DNA of 64,000 nt from positions 62,001 to 126,000 of the forward strand of contig VIIQ02000054.1 in NCBI GenBank assembly GCA_007449985.2, written 5' to 3'. The stretch is from Desmodesmus armatus (taxonomy: Eukaryota; Chlorophyta; Chlorophyceae; Sphaeropleales; Scenedesmaceae). The notes under the pieces were generated by a model, which was not told the DNA's origin, did not search any database, and worked only from the letters and a program-made list of their open reading frames with translations. A program made the position numbers and the translations under genes. This document shows, in pieces, positions 26,082 through 36,409 of the stretch (position 1 is its first letter; each line of letters begins with the position of its first letter).

Positions 26082-28252
26082 CTAGTCCCTGGCAGTGTAG
26101 CCGTAGTACTGCAGCATTGGCACCACGCAAGCGATCAGCAGCAGGGACAGCACCACTGTGCTGGTGACTGTCTTGCTCTTCTCAGTCTCCTCCTTGGTCT
26201 TGTATGTGCGCTGGCGGGTGGTGTCAGCACGCACAGGCGCAGCTGCAAGGGCAATGAGGCACAATCGATAACAGCAGTCAACATTAAAAACATTCCTCCG
26301 GCTTTACAGCACCATCTAGCGATGGACTTCGATCAGAACCTGCTCCAATCACAAAGCAACAGCTGCTGTTTGCCAGGCTGTCCGCAGGCAGCGCGTTGCA
26401 CTCAGCCGCTCACCTGGCACCTCCTTTCCTGTGAGCTGGGCCTCTATCCGTTCCACTGAGCTGAGCACTGTCTGGTTGTACCTCTCCTCCTCTGTCCAGA
26501 TGGGGATGTTGTCGCTCACAATGGAGTCCAGCAGCTCATCACCAACAGCCTGCACACAAAACACATGCACACACAGACACATGGTTCAATAAGGGTTTTT
26601 GTGAGCCTCTCAAACCTCAAGTGGTGCGCTGGTGACAGCATTACTAGCCAGGAGGGTACCAGCAGTACTTGCCAGACCCCTGAGCTGGCTGTGCAGAGGA
26701 TGATGAACCAAACGCACAGTGGACTGAGCCATCTTCCAGATGTCCTGTGTGCAGCTGCTAGCACAGCTGCTGTTGCAATGCCGAGGCACACTGGGCGCCC
26801 CCACGCGCTTATACCCAACTTCGGAATGTCACAACCTTGGATGGTTGCATTGGCTGGTTGCACTCCCTGTGTCTACACTGGTCCATCTACACGCCTCGCA
26901 ACTGCGTTGAGCCCCTCTTGCTGAGCCCCTGTGCTGGCCTGTCAGCACCACTCACGCTGATGAACTTGTCACCACCAGAGATGGCACCCTCCTTGCCAGC
27001 TGTCACCACCAGCAGGACACCCTTGCTGTCCTTGTCACTGCCAGGGTACCAGTTCTCAACCACCTGCACACAGCAATGCACAGCACACCGCCACAAATGC
27101 AGTCTTTGATGGGCGATGTGTCAAGGGCGGCAGCTGCAGTGAAGACACACAGCTGGACTGTGGCAGCACATGCTGAGCCTAGCATAGCTAGAATGGGCAC
27201 AGGCAGCAAGACGATGTGCTAGCCTGTAGCCGCGGATTCGCGTCGCAGCTACTGTCGCTGAGGTGCTTTGCAGCCTGTGCTTGCTGCAAGCAAGTCGAGG
27301 CTGTGCCTGTACTGCACACTGAGGCAGGCTGTCGGCCATGCTGCCAGCCCAGGCGTCGCCCCTTGATCTGAGTGCAAGTTGGCCACAGCCACGACATGCT
27401 TTTCCCCCCGACACTTTGCCCCTTGCTGCTGCTGACGCTGCTGCCGTCCTGCTGCCACACCTTGTCAGCGAATGCGAATGCATCGGTCTCAAACTCCAGC
27501 TTGCGCACTGTCACCACCTCCACGCGGTAGCCTGTGGTGGTCTGCAGCAACAGCATGGCAGCGGCAATGCAAACCCTGTCAGGCATTACTACATTCCCCA
27601 CGTCATATTGGCTGTCCAAGGCTGTTCAAGCAGGCTGGCCCATGATGATGCAACATCAAGGTGGCTATCCACCGGCTGTTGCTGCGTGCAAAGCAAAAGC
27701 TGGACAAGCACGTGTGTGAGAGCGGCAATGTTCAAACAGCAGACACACCTCCAGGAAGCTGAGGCGCTTGCTCAGGTCTGAGCGTGTTGCCTTGCTCAGC
27801 ACGCTGGCATCATCATAATAGTATGCCTTGGGTGTCTCCTCGCCCAGGATGTCGAACTCGGAGGCAATGGCGGGCACAGACAGAGAGCCCAGGGAGAGGG
27901 TGAGGGCTGCTGCACCAGCAGCTGCACGCTTTGCAAGGTCCACTGCTGACGTCTGCAGCGGCAGTGGAGTGAGAGAGAAAGGCAGCAGTGTGTGCCTGTT
28001 GGATACAGACTGCCGTGGCTCCTGGGATGTGGTGATTGAAGATGAACTAGTTGAATAGTACGAGTACAGCGGCAGGCACTGCTGGGCTGTGCCATTTCTG
28101 TTGTCTGCTTCTCCTCCACCACAGCATTCCGAGATCACCTGCTGCTGTGCACGCACAACCACCGACCGCCGAGGCAGGGCTGGTGCACACTTTGCTGCGG
28201 CAGAGGGGCGGGATGCGACCCTGCTGCTGGTGAATGCGCGAGCTGTGGCCAT
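26082..28252 (-). CDS. TLP18.3: Thylakoid lumen 18.3 kDa protein (TPM-domain phosphatase)
   Basis: Thylakoid-lumen protein with a TPM domain; the Arabidopsis counterpart has acid phosphatase activity and takes part in photosystem II repair and assembly. Exons (minus): 28252-28139, 27952-27749, 27541-27461, 27063-26956, 26549-26414, 26242-26082; 804 nt, 267 aa (Arabidopsis about 285). The N-terminus is Ala/Ser/Arg-rich and chloroplast-transit-like. A second hydrophobic stretch ends near LSVPAIASEFD, a thylakoid-processing-type Ala-x-Ala site. The TPM core runs from KAYYYDDASVLSKATRSDL through YRVEVVTVRKLEFETDAFAF, KGVLLVVTAGKEGAISGG and VGDELLDSIVSDNIPIW. A C-terminal transmembrane helix (about residues 243-260) precedes YYGYTARD, the typical membrane-anchor end. 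The gene is divergent from NSE1, 373 bases between start codons. Identification is strong. Confidence 0.93.
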
Positions 28253-28625
28253 TCTTGTGACGAGCTGGTGAGTGGCAGGAGAGGATGTGGTCCGAGATTT
28301 TGGCGAGATGCAAGCTTCGTGGTGCACGTCCGATTAGCAGCCACACTTACTCAGATCGTTCGCAAGAAGGATATGGGCAGACGATGATTTGACCGGTAAC
28401 TGCAATCAAGTTAGCCGAAAGCAGTCAGACAGTGCTCTTCATGTTCCACAGCCTACTGGCATAGCTGCTGGCGTGTGCAGGCTGCGATACATCACACAGG
28501 CTCAGACAGCAGGTGATCTTGTTTGAACTTGACTTCAGGTTCCTGCCTCGTTGCAGTGTCCTGTAGCTGCTGTAAACTCCCCTGGGTGTGTGCATTTCGT
28601 TCAGCAAGCAGTGAGCCAGAGCAGG
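28253..28625. promoter_or_regulatory. Divergent promoter region between TLP18.3 and NSE1
   Basis: 373 bases between the start codons of two divergently transcribed genes, so it must hold both core promoters and 5' UTRs. I see no TATA box at a convincing spacing. A CAGCTACAGGACACTGCAAC-type segment, read on the minus strand, lies near the NSE1 side. Confidence 0.5.
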
Positions 28626-30046
28626 ATGCCTTCCAGGAGAGACCGGCAGCGCCAGACACAGCAGACACCAGAGGGGCCAGCGTGGCAGCCTGTGCACAGG
28701 CTGGCCTTTGTGCAACGCCTGATGAGGTCGGGATACCTGACTCTCTCCTCATCTATAGACATTTTTGAGCAGCTCACTGGCTCAGACAGTGGTAAGTGCC
28801 AGCTGCCGCACCCGCACGTAGCAATAGATCGCATGCAGCCTGCAGTAGCCTGTCTGGGATGCTCCCATATCAGCATCAAAGGCATCCTTCTCGTGTGAGC
28901 AACGACCTAAACCTGTCGCATGTATGTGCTACGTCTGCACATGCTGCAGAGGCAGAGTTTGATGAGCTGCTTGCTGCTCAAAACGAAGAGATGCGCTCAC
29001 TAGGCTTCCAGATAAAGCGGCTCAAGCACCCGCAGGACAAGAAGGTCTACATAGGCTTCGTAAACACTGTATGTATCTTTGAACCCGTTTGCAGGCAGCT
29101 CGGCACCCACACCCAGTTGCCTACCTGCACACACCCAGTGACGGCCGCCCGCATGGGTTGGGGGGGGGGGGGGGACAAGTCAAATACATCCACAGCTGGG
29201 CAAGTAGTGCTGCTGCAAAGGAGGCGGAGATGGCCAGCAGTACCACAGGCATAACCATGACCTCTCTGCCAGCAATGTCTGCACTCAGCAGCAGCGGCCA
29301 AACCCCCACCACACCCTTTGTGTTGTGTTGATCGCAGGTGGCAGATGACCCATCAAAGAATGCGACAACCCTGAACCACGGGCAACGAGAGTTTTTCAAG
29401 CACGTGGTGAGGGCCAGGCACACCATGTTGACTTCGGCAGATGCCTTCAGCAGCGGCATGGCCGGCTGTCACTTTGTTATTCGCTGTCACTTTGTTATTA
29501 TTCGCCTCGCCCAGTCTATGCCATGCACAGTCGCCCTGCTACCCAGGCCAGCTTCCTCACCCTCCTGACCCTCACCTTTTACACAGTGTGCAGTGACACT
29601 GCGCGTGGACACTGGTGCCAGCATGTCACATGCTATGTAGTCAGCAATCGCTGTGCGTGAACAGTGCATGTGAACTGAGGACTGAAGTATCTTGTGTGTT
29701 GTGTGTATGCGCACAGCTGGCGGCCATTGCATCAGACCCCACAGCACAAGCAGGTGTGGGCTCCGCCTCCAGCATTGCCCTGCTCAACATGGACCTCACG
29801 CAGCCCATAGCAGGACAGGAAGCCACGGAGGCGCAGCAGGCAGCAGCAGCACAGGCCAAGAAGCTGACTAAGGCAGATAAGGAGCGTCTGCTAGGGCAGC
29901 TGGTGGCTGATGGGTGGCTGCAGCACAGCAGTACACGCAGCGGGTACTTCTGTATAGGTCCCCGCAGCTTCATGGAGCTGCCTGACCTGCTGCTGAGCAT
30001 GGAGGTGCCGGACGCCACAAAGCTGGCCTGGGAGGACTTTTTGTGA
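28626..30046 (+). CDS. NSE1: NSE1 subunit of the SMC5/6 complex, lacking the RING domain
   Basis: NSE1 pairs with NSE3 (and NSE4) as the winged-helix head module of the SMC5/6 complex in DNA repair and replication-fork stability. Exons: 28626-28791, 28950-29068, 29338-29406 and 29717-30046; 684 nt, 227 aa. Family features: an N-terminal HRLAFVQRLMRSGYLT helix, an IKRLKHPQDKKVYIGFVNT strand segment, GSASSIALLNMDL, and the winged-helix segment KERLLGQLVADGWLQHSSTR followed by YFCIGPRSFMELPDLL. Human NSE1 is about 266 aa and continues after the equivalent PDAVKICNICH with a C4HC3 RING. Here the sequence reads PDATKLAWEDFL and stops, so no Cys/His zinc ligands are present. A TGTAA follows 53 bases after the stop, which argues against a missed terminal exon. 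A splice donor-like GTGCCG occurs near 30003, but I find no RING-coding exon downstream. Confidence 0.88.
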
Positions 30047-30616
30047 CGACACAGTGCAGAGTGCATGGAGGTGTATATATCTTGTGCTTGTATTGTGATG
30101 TAACAACAGCCAGGTGGGGATTTGTGTGCTAGTCTCACAGGGCAGACAGGCTGTGTAAGGTGTGGTGGTGGCCTGGAAGCAGGAGCCCTAGTGGGGCCTG
30201 GTAGCAGCAGCCCGCTGACTAAGCACGCCGCAAGTTTCTCACGCGCCGAGGCTGGCTTGTTGTGTTGCCAAAAGTTACTTTGATTTCATAGCTGTGCTCA
30301 TTTTAAGTCTGATATTTACTGGACCCACATACAGCAAGGACACCTACAACAGCAGCGGTCACCGGGTGGGAAGCTGCTGCTGTGGGCGTGCTGGGCAGCT
30401 GGTGACGTCACGCCGGAAGTGCGAAACCGGTGGTGCTAACGCACAGTTGTGACTGCCATTCGACAATTCATCTACATCTCTCTATCTTCTTCCCAATACG
30501 TAGCGCCTGCAATCCGCTCGCTTTGTCGACATCCCGCTCAAGAGTCAAGACTCCTCGCAAGGTCACCAAGCCGGTGTTTCTCTTCGTTCCAGTTCGTTGC
30601 AACCGCACTGTGCTGC
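30047..30616. other. Intergenic region between NSE1 and the Ala/Gln-rich gene
   Basis: 570 bases. It contains the NSE1 3' UTR with TGTAA at 30099 and the promoter side of the next gene. No RING-type Cys/His exon can be read in any plus-strand frame. A TGACGTCA-like site (GGTGACGTCACG) occurs near 30402-30413, about 205 bases before the next start codon; it resembles a bZIP/CRE palindrome. Confidence 0.5.
30099..30103 (+). terminator. Candidate TGTAA polyadenylation signal for NSE1
   Basis: TGTAA 53 bases after the NSE1 stop codon, a normal short 3' UTR distance. It supports the stop at 30046 as the true gene end. Confidence 0.6.
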
Positions 30617-32685
30617 ATGCACGCCGGAGCAAAACGTCCTTACCTGTCGGATGGCGCGTCTCCACCACACCGGTGAGTGCAAGCGGCTTGATCTGGTGAT
30701 TCTTTCTGGCCACTAGCCGACTCATCCCTGCTTTGTGCAGGCCGACAAAGCAGCAGCAGCTGATGTCAGGGGCTTCAAACCCTGCACCAGGTCATGCTGG
30801 CACGGGCCTTGCCTTGTTACAGCAACAGCAGCAGATGATCGCGCAGGCCACATCACCTTCAGCGCTGTCCCCACATGCTGGTCTGATTAATGCTGCGGCA
30901 GCACAGGCAGGCTCCATACCACTGGCAGCGCAGCATGCACTTGCAGCCCTGCTGGGCTCGGGCCTAGCGCTGCCTTTTGCTGCTGGTGGGGGTGCAGCTG
31001 CAGGACTGTTTCCTGCAGGCGTTTCCACTGCCCCTGCAGCACCTTCCATGCCAGCACAGCACAGCACAGCAGGTGGCCCAGGAGGAATGGACACTCTGCT
31101 GGCTGCACTGCAGCAGCAACTGCCGCAGGCGTACCAGCGCCAGAATCCGCTGTCAGCACTGTTGCTGCAAGGGACTGGCGCTGCCGCTGCCGCAGCTGCT
31201 GCTGCGGCACCACCCGCTGCAAACATCCCTGCAGTAATCAGCCCGACTGGCGCACAGAACCCAGCGCTTGCAGCCCCACAGGCTGTACGTCAGGTTGTCC
31301 CTGCAGCACCCACAAACCTTACCGAGCTCATGACAGTGGCAGCTCATGCTGGCAGCATGTGGATGTCTACAGTGCACCAGCAGCAGCTGCAGCAGCATGC
31401 CAGTGGGGAAAGGCCCTTTGCTGCAGAAGCCAGCTTGCAGCGGCAGCTGCTGCAGCAGCTGCAGCCCAGCTTGCTCCCCCAACCGCCACCCGGCTTGCTG
31501 ATTTCAACACCACATGCTGGGGCTGCTAGCAAGCCACGCACGCCTGCACACATCACCTTCCAGCAGCAGCAGCAGCAGCAGCAGCAGGTGTTATCTGCAG
31601 CTGTACTGCCTCTGGCCCTGCAGGCTGCTGGCTTGGCACACCTGGCACCTGCAGGGGCAGTGGTGCAGCAGCGGCCACACCACCACCAGCAGCAGCAGGG
31701 TCCGGCAGGGTTGTCAGGCTTCACCCCCTCCCAGCTGCAAGCTCTACAGCGGCTTCAAGCCATTGGCAGCCAGGTGGTGCAGCAGCAGACAGCAGGGCAG
31801 GTGACCCACCCACGCAACCCTCAGCAGGCAGCTCAGCTGGGGCAATCCCTGTCAGCAGCAGCACACCAGCTGCTCAACCTGCCAGCACTGCCTGCCGCAT
31901 CTCCTGCCCAGGTTGGCACGCCTGGCACACCACCAGCACTAGCAACAGCACCGTTAGCACGAGCAGCAAATCCATCACCAGCACTAGCAGTAGCACCATT
32001 GGATCTGGCAGCACCAGCAGCACCAGCAGCAGCAGTGGTCCCTGCAGGATCTGTGCCAGCAGTTTCCTTCAGCCCTGCAGCTGCACTGCTGGCAGCTCTT
32101 GGTGGCACAGCAGCAGCAGCACCTGCAGCAGCAAGCCCTCACTCCCTGCCTGCAGGAGCGGCAGCCCTGGCAGCCAGCCTAGCTGCCAACCTGGCACCTG
32201 CTGACCCTGTCGCTGCTGCTGCAGCTGCAGCTGCTGCTGGCCAGCAAGTGATGCACCTCACAGGCAGCGCCTTCCCTGCTGCTGCTGCCCGTGCGCATGG
32301 GGGTGAGGGCCGCACTGCAGTTGCAGCAGTTCTGCCAGCTGCAACTGCAGCACCGATTGCGGCGCCAGCTCAACCCCGCCTGCAAGCACCGCTGTTGCAG
32401 GAAGGTTTGGCAGCAATGGCAGCACTTGCTGCCTTGGGTGGTACGGCAGCAGTGAATACAGCGGCTGGCCCTGCTGCAGCGGCAGCAATGGGGAATGATT
32501 TTGCAGCACGGGCTGCAGCAGCAGCGGCAGCGTGGGGTGGGCGCCAGCCTAGGCGTGTGGTGGAGTCAGTGGGTGGGCAGAGCCCGGTTTCAAGTGAGGA
32601 GACAGTGGAGAGTGAGGAGGCTGAGAGTGACTGTGACAGTGAGGCACAGGGGTCGTCATCTTCACGTGAGCTGACAGAGGGCTGA
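30617..32685 (+). CDS. Ala/Gln/Pro-rich low-complexity protein, unknown function
   Basis: Two exons: 30617-30672 (MHAGAKRPYLSDGASPPH) and 30741-32685, joined through a CG|GTGAG donor and TTTGTGCAG acceptor with a matching phase; 2001 nt, 666 aa. No known domain is recognised. Composition is dominated by Ala, Gln, Pro and Leu, with runs such as Gln8 around 31561-31590 and poly-Ala around 31176-31209 and 32200-32240. The last 50 residues differ: basic GGRQPRRVV, then acidic/Ser-rich SSEETVESEEAESDCDSE. Such proteins are often transcription co-regulators or RNA-granule proteins, but that is only composition-based. Coding status is supported by the 648-codon uninterrupted frame and the clean splice to a short ATG exon. 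The frame has no upstream ATG. Confidence 0.7.
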
Positions 32686-32783
32686 GTGAGGGCTGAGTGA
32701 CAGTGGTGGGTTGCTAACCTGAGCCTGTTGTTGTTTTGCTGCTGACAGGGATTGTTGGGTGCTGAGATGTATCTGCTGCAGCC

Positions 32784-32814
<31 letters not shown>

Positions 32815-33641
32815 TGTGAGAATGTGTGTGTGGATTGGATGGGCAATGTTTTCCTCTGCCTGCTGTGAGGTGTGTTTGGTGTATTTGCCTTCCTCTGTGT
32901 CTTTTTGAGGAAATAATTGATAGTGAGAGACTGGCTGGAGGTGGCAGACTGTCTAACTTTGACTAGGAGTTCAATGAGGCACCAAGATCTGTAGCTGTTG
33001 TGACCTACACAGTGACCTGGAGCTGTTGACAGCAAGTTTGAGATAGGGCCCTTGCTTGATGGTGCTTGTTGAGTAAAGCAGTGTGAGGGGGTGGATAACT
33101 TGGCTACTCCAGCAAGGTATGGTGCATGCCTTGACCTTTTTTGGTCGATAGCCTGGTTGTGTTGATGGTTGCTATCATAATGCCCTGGCACAGTTTGGCT
33201 CAAGAATGGCAAGGTGTAAACATAATTGAGTGAGTGGTGATGGAATGTTGTGGAAGTGGTCTTGCCAGCCAGAAAGCAGGCCTTGCTGTTGATTGGGGTG
33301 TTGGTGTCACTGGTTTGGTAAGGTGGTTGATTTGGTTAGGTGAGGTGTTGCAAGTTAAGGTATGGTGCAATTGCATATCATGGTAATCAGGGCCACGTTG
33401 GTGAAGGAGGGTGTGTGTCATCAAATGCAACAGTTCACACGGATGGTGAGTCATGGCGGGTCATGAACATGAATGGCATTTGTTCAAACGGCCTGCTTGG
33501 CAGCACTGAAGGATTGATCAAAGTGCAGAACATAGTACTTCAAAGAACTGACAAGGTTGAATCGTAAGCAAACAAACTCAAAGCTAGATCTGTCCAACAC
33601 ATCATCAACCATTGCGCTGGTGCGTGTCAGCAGGCTGAAAA
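32686..33641. other. Intergenic region between the Ala/Gln-rich and MEKHLA genes
   Basis: 956 bases. It contains a (CTG)7 tract at about 32796-32816 and a TGTAA at 33215 that could end the upstream transcript, giving a long 3' UTR of about 530 bases. No coding exon is apparent. The MEKHLA promoter should lie in the last few hundred bases. Confidence 0.5.
33215..33219 (+). terminator. Candidate TGTAA polyadenylation signal for the Ala/Gln-rich gene
   Basis: First TGTAA found after the stop at 32685, about 530 bases downstream. The long distance lowers confidence. Confidence 0.35.
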
Positions 33642-36059
33642 ATGTACGCTATAGGACAAATACCCATGCACAGCAGTAGCTTGTGCCGTTTGCGCGGGAG
33701 TGTGTCCGTCCCACGCATCAGCAGCAGCACCAGCAGCAGTAGCAGATGCATTGCTGTGCACGCGAAGAAGGAGAAGAAAGGCGGAGCTAAGAAGGGAGCA
33801 CAGAAGAAGGGAGGCAGCGCCCTTGCGGATTTGCTGAAGAAGAAAGAAGAAGCCCTTAACCCAGCACCAGCTGCAGTGGCTGAAGCTGGATGCTTGGCGC
33901 AGCCAGAGCAGTATGCGGACCCTGATGTAGTGCTGCAGCTCATGATGATCACAGCGGCGTACAAGAAGCAGTACAACGAGTAAGTGTGAAGTTTTTAGGT
34001 AGATGACGACCTCTTTTGCAGCTTGGACACAGCACTGCAAACTTACTCTGCAACGCTACAGCACACGTTTTGTAAGGGGTCCTCCAATCATTCACTGCAA
34101 GCAGCTGTACACTCCCTTTTCAGCGCTCCAACAGCACACACCGTCTCCAAACGACCACAGCCAGACCGTCTAACAGCTGCACCCTTTGCTTCTGGTGCTG
34201 ATCACCTGCTGCCACAGGTTCCTCATCGAAGCTGCCTTTGATAAGTTGGCAGAAGCAGTGTACAAGGCTCCATTCGTGTGCCTTGCCCACAACATATTTG
34301 AGGAAGGTGTTGAGGACCCCCTGTTCACATATGCTAACAAGGCAGCGTTGGAGCTGTTTGAAGGGGACTGGGACACACTCATCGGCCTGCCCTCACGCAA
34401 CTCAGCGGAGCCTGACAGCCAGGAGGTAAGCAGGGTTGTGCTTTACCCGGGGGGGGGTCCCTCCGGCCGGACACACTCAGTGTGTCACAGTGTGATACAG
34501 ACACAGCAATCAGCCAAACGTAACTCACCAACTCACCAAAGGATATGGCCAACACCCTCTCCCAGGAGGTGCCACCGTACCGCAGTGCCCAGCACCCGGA
34601 ACAAAATGCAAGGTAGTATTTTTTTGTATGGGGGGGAGGTTGTTACAAGTGGATACTTTCACCGCTGGGTGGTATCTCTCCACACTGGATGAACTGGGTA
34701 GACACACCTGCGACAAAACCTGCAGCAAGACCGGCAAACAAGACCAGCCCCCCCCCCCCCCCCCCCCCCCCAAAAATAACACCGTTATGGCAGTATTGCA
34801 TTCCCCTGCAGTTTGCTGCCGGTACTCTTGGTCCTGTGCCAGTTGAGCTGGCATCTTGAAATGGTACTCAATCCAGTGTTCGCCCTTCACCACATGTGTC
34901 AGGCACAGTTTATTACTCAGTGTACTGACCGTCATGACAGGCATGTGTATCACCAGGGAGTGTGTTGATCAGAAATGTGGCTCTGTGCTGCTGCTGCTGC
35001 TGCTGCTGCTGTAGTAGTGATGGTGTTGCTGCTGCTGCTGCTCCTCTTGCTGCTGCTCTTGCTGCTGCTCTTGCTCCTGCTGCAGAACCGCAACAAGATA
35101 TTGCAGCAGGCAGCCAGTGATGGGGCTGTGAAGGACTATGGGGGCTGGCGTGTGTCCCTGAAGGGCAAGCGCTTCAGGATCAAGGACGTACGGCTATTCA
35201 ATGTCACTGAGCTGGATGGTGAGTGGCCGTGCTGTGTTACAGACAGTGAGCTTGTGTCAAATCGATGCAGTCCTTTGAAAAACCAAACAAAGTCTCGTAA
35301 GGGTGTGAGGGTGAGGCACTGCTGTGGCGGCGTCTGGGGCCTGCGCTGCTGCGGCTGTTGCTGGCGGGCCAGTCTTGGTGCCGGGGCTGCTGTTGGCGGG
35401 GGTGCGGGGGTTTAGGGTTTCTGGGCCACACCTACGATGATGGTTGGCTGTGGTGAGCCTGGTGTGCCGCATCATACCGTCTGTATGCTGGGCCCTAATG
35501 CTGAGCATGTTCAGTCAATTGGCAACAGAGAACAAACAGAGGCGCCAAGTCCCTTGAAACATGCATGCCATGCACCTGTTGAACAGGTGGTGAGGAGAGT
35601 TTGGCAGGGCATGGTTGCAGCTCAGCAGGCTGGTTTGCTGCACAGATACACCACAGTCTTTGTGATCGTGACCGCGTCTTTACCACACACCTGAACCCCT
35701 CGCTTGCAGGCACGCCCTGGGGGCAGGCAGCCGTCTTCAACCAGTATGAACTAGAGGACGGCTCCATTGTCACAGTACAGGGCGAGGAGGTCGGCCCCTC
35801 AACCATCGAGGTGCCTCCCAGCCAAGAAGATGTGGCAGCAGCAGAGGCGGCTGTGCAGGAGCAGGCAACAGCAGTGAGGGCTCTCAAGGAGGGCCAGGGG
35901 TTGACCAACGCGGATCCCCAGGTCCAGGATGCAGTTGCGGAGCTGCAGCAGCGGAAGGCCGCGCTGGCAGAGATGCAGGAGAAGTATCAGGCAGCAGTGC
36001 GGGAAGCGGAGACCGAAGCAGCAGCACCACCGACAGTGGAGGATTCGGCAGAGGAGTGA
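33642..36059 (+). CDS. Chloroplast-targeted MEKHLA (PAS-like) domain protein
   Basis: Exons: 33642-33979, 34218-34425, 35086-35218 and 35710-36059; 1029 nt, 342 aa. Residues about 1-50 are Ser/Arg-rich with almost no acidic residues, ending near CIAVHAKKEKKGG, a convincing chloroplast transit peptide. A Lys/Gly-rich linker follows. The MEKHLA domain is clear: LAHNIFEEGVEDPLFTYANK, ALELFEGDWDTLIGLPSRNSAEP, then (after the third exon joins) DGAVKDYGGWRVSLKGKRFR and IKDVRLFNV. MEKHLA is related to PAS sensor folds and is found in cyanobacteria, algae and at the C-terminus of plant class III HD-Zip factors. The C-terminal about 115 residues are specific: TPWGQAAVFNQYELEDG, then a Glu/Ala/Gln-rich likely coiled coil. 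A ligand-binding or plastid signalling role is inference. A second in-frame ATG at 33666 would serve equally. Confidence 0.85.
34748..34771. repeat. Poly-C tract of 24 bases in MEKHLA gene intron
   Basis: Twenty-four consecutive C within the 660-base intron between exons 2 and 3 (34426-35085). Exact length is prone to sequencing and assembly error. Confidence 0.85.
34988..35085. repeat. CTG-rich tract leading into the MEKHLA exon 3 acceptor
   Basis: An uninterrupted (CTG)8 at 34988-35011, then CTG/CTC/CTT triplets up to TGCTGCAG at 35085. The triplet array forms the polypyrimidine-like tract of the intron. It is open in a plus-strand frame but encodes only poly-Leu/Val. Confidence 0.8.
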
Positions 36060-36409
36060 CGAGGGAAGGGCACATGCATGTGGTGGTTCTTTGACCGTGA
36101 TGGGAAGGGGCGGGTGGGCAAGACCAGGCTTCGGAATGCTGCTGCATGTGTAAAGAGGACCGTGTGGTTATCCTATTATAGCATTTTCCATCGAATGAAG
36201 GCCTGATAAAACCCCCTTTGATTTCAGTTTCGTGAATAAGATCATCGATCTTCATGGGGTCCAATGTTTCAGGGCCCGGATGCCCATGATCAGCCTGCAA
36301 TGTTTGGAACCGCAAAACGTTTGACGTTATTGCAAGCTCTCGTGGTCAAACTACTTTGTACGCTGCAGGAGAATTCACTACAGCCTGGCAGCAGTAGCAG
36401 CAGAAGCTA
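36060..36409. other. Spacer between MEKHLA and 2OG-oxygenase genes
   Basis: 350 bases with a TGTAA at 36149 ending the upstream gene. The rest should hold the promoter of the oxygenase gene. No other feature is visible. Confidence 0.55.
36149..36153 (+). terminator. Candidate TGTAA polyadenylation signal for MEKHLA gene
   Basis: TGTAA 90 bases after the stop codon, at a typical distance for a chlorophyte 3' UTR. Confidence 0.6.

Noticed and set aside
34542..34613. A possible extra exon (DMANTLSQEVPPYRS...) in the MEKHLA gene intron 2.
   Set aside because: Direct joining of 34425 to 35086 gives a continuous MEKHLA domain in phase, while the extra segment would disrupt it.
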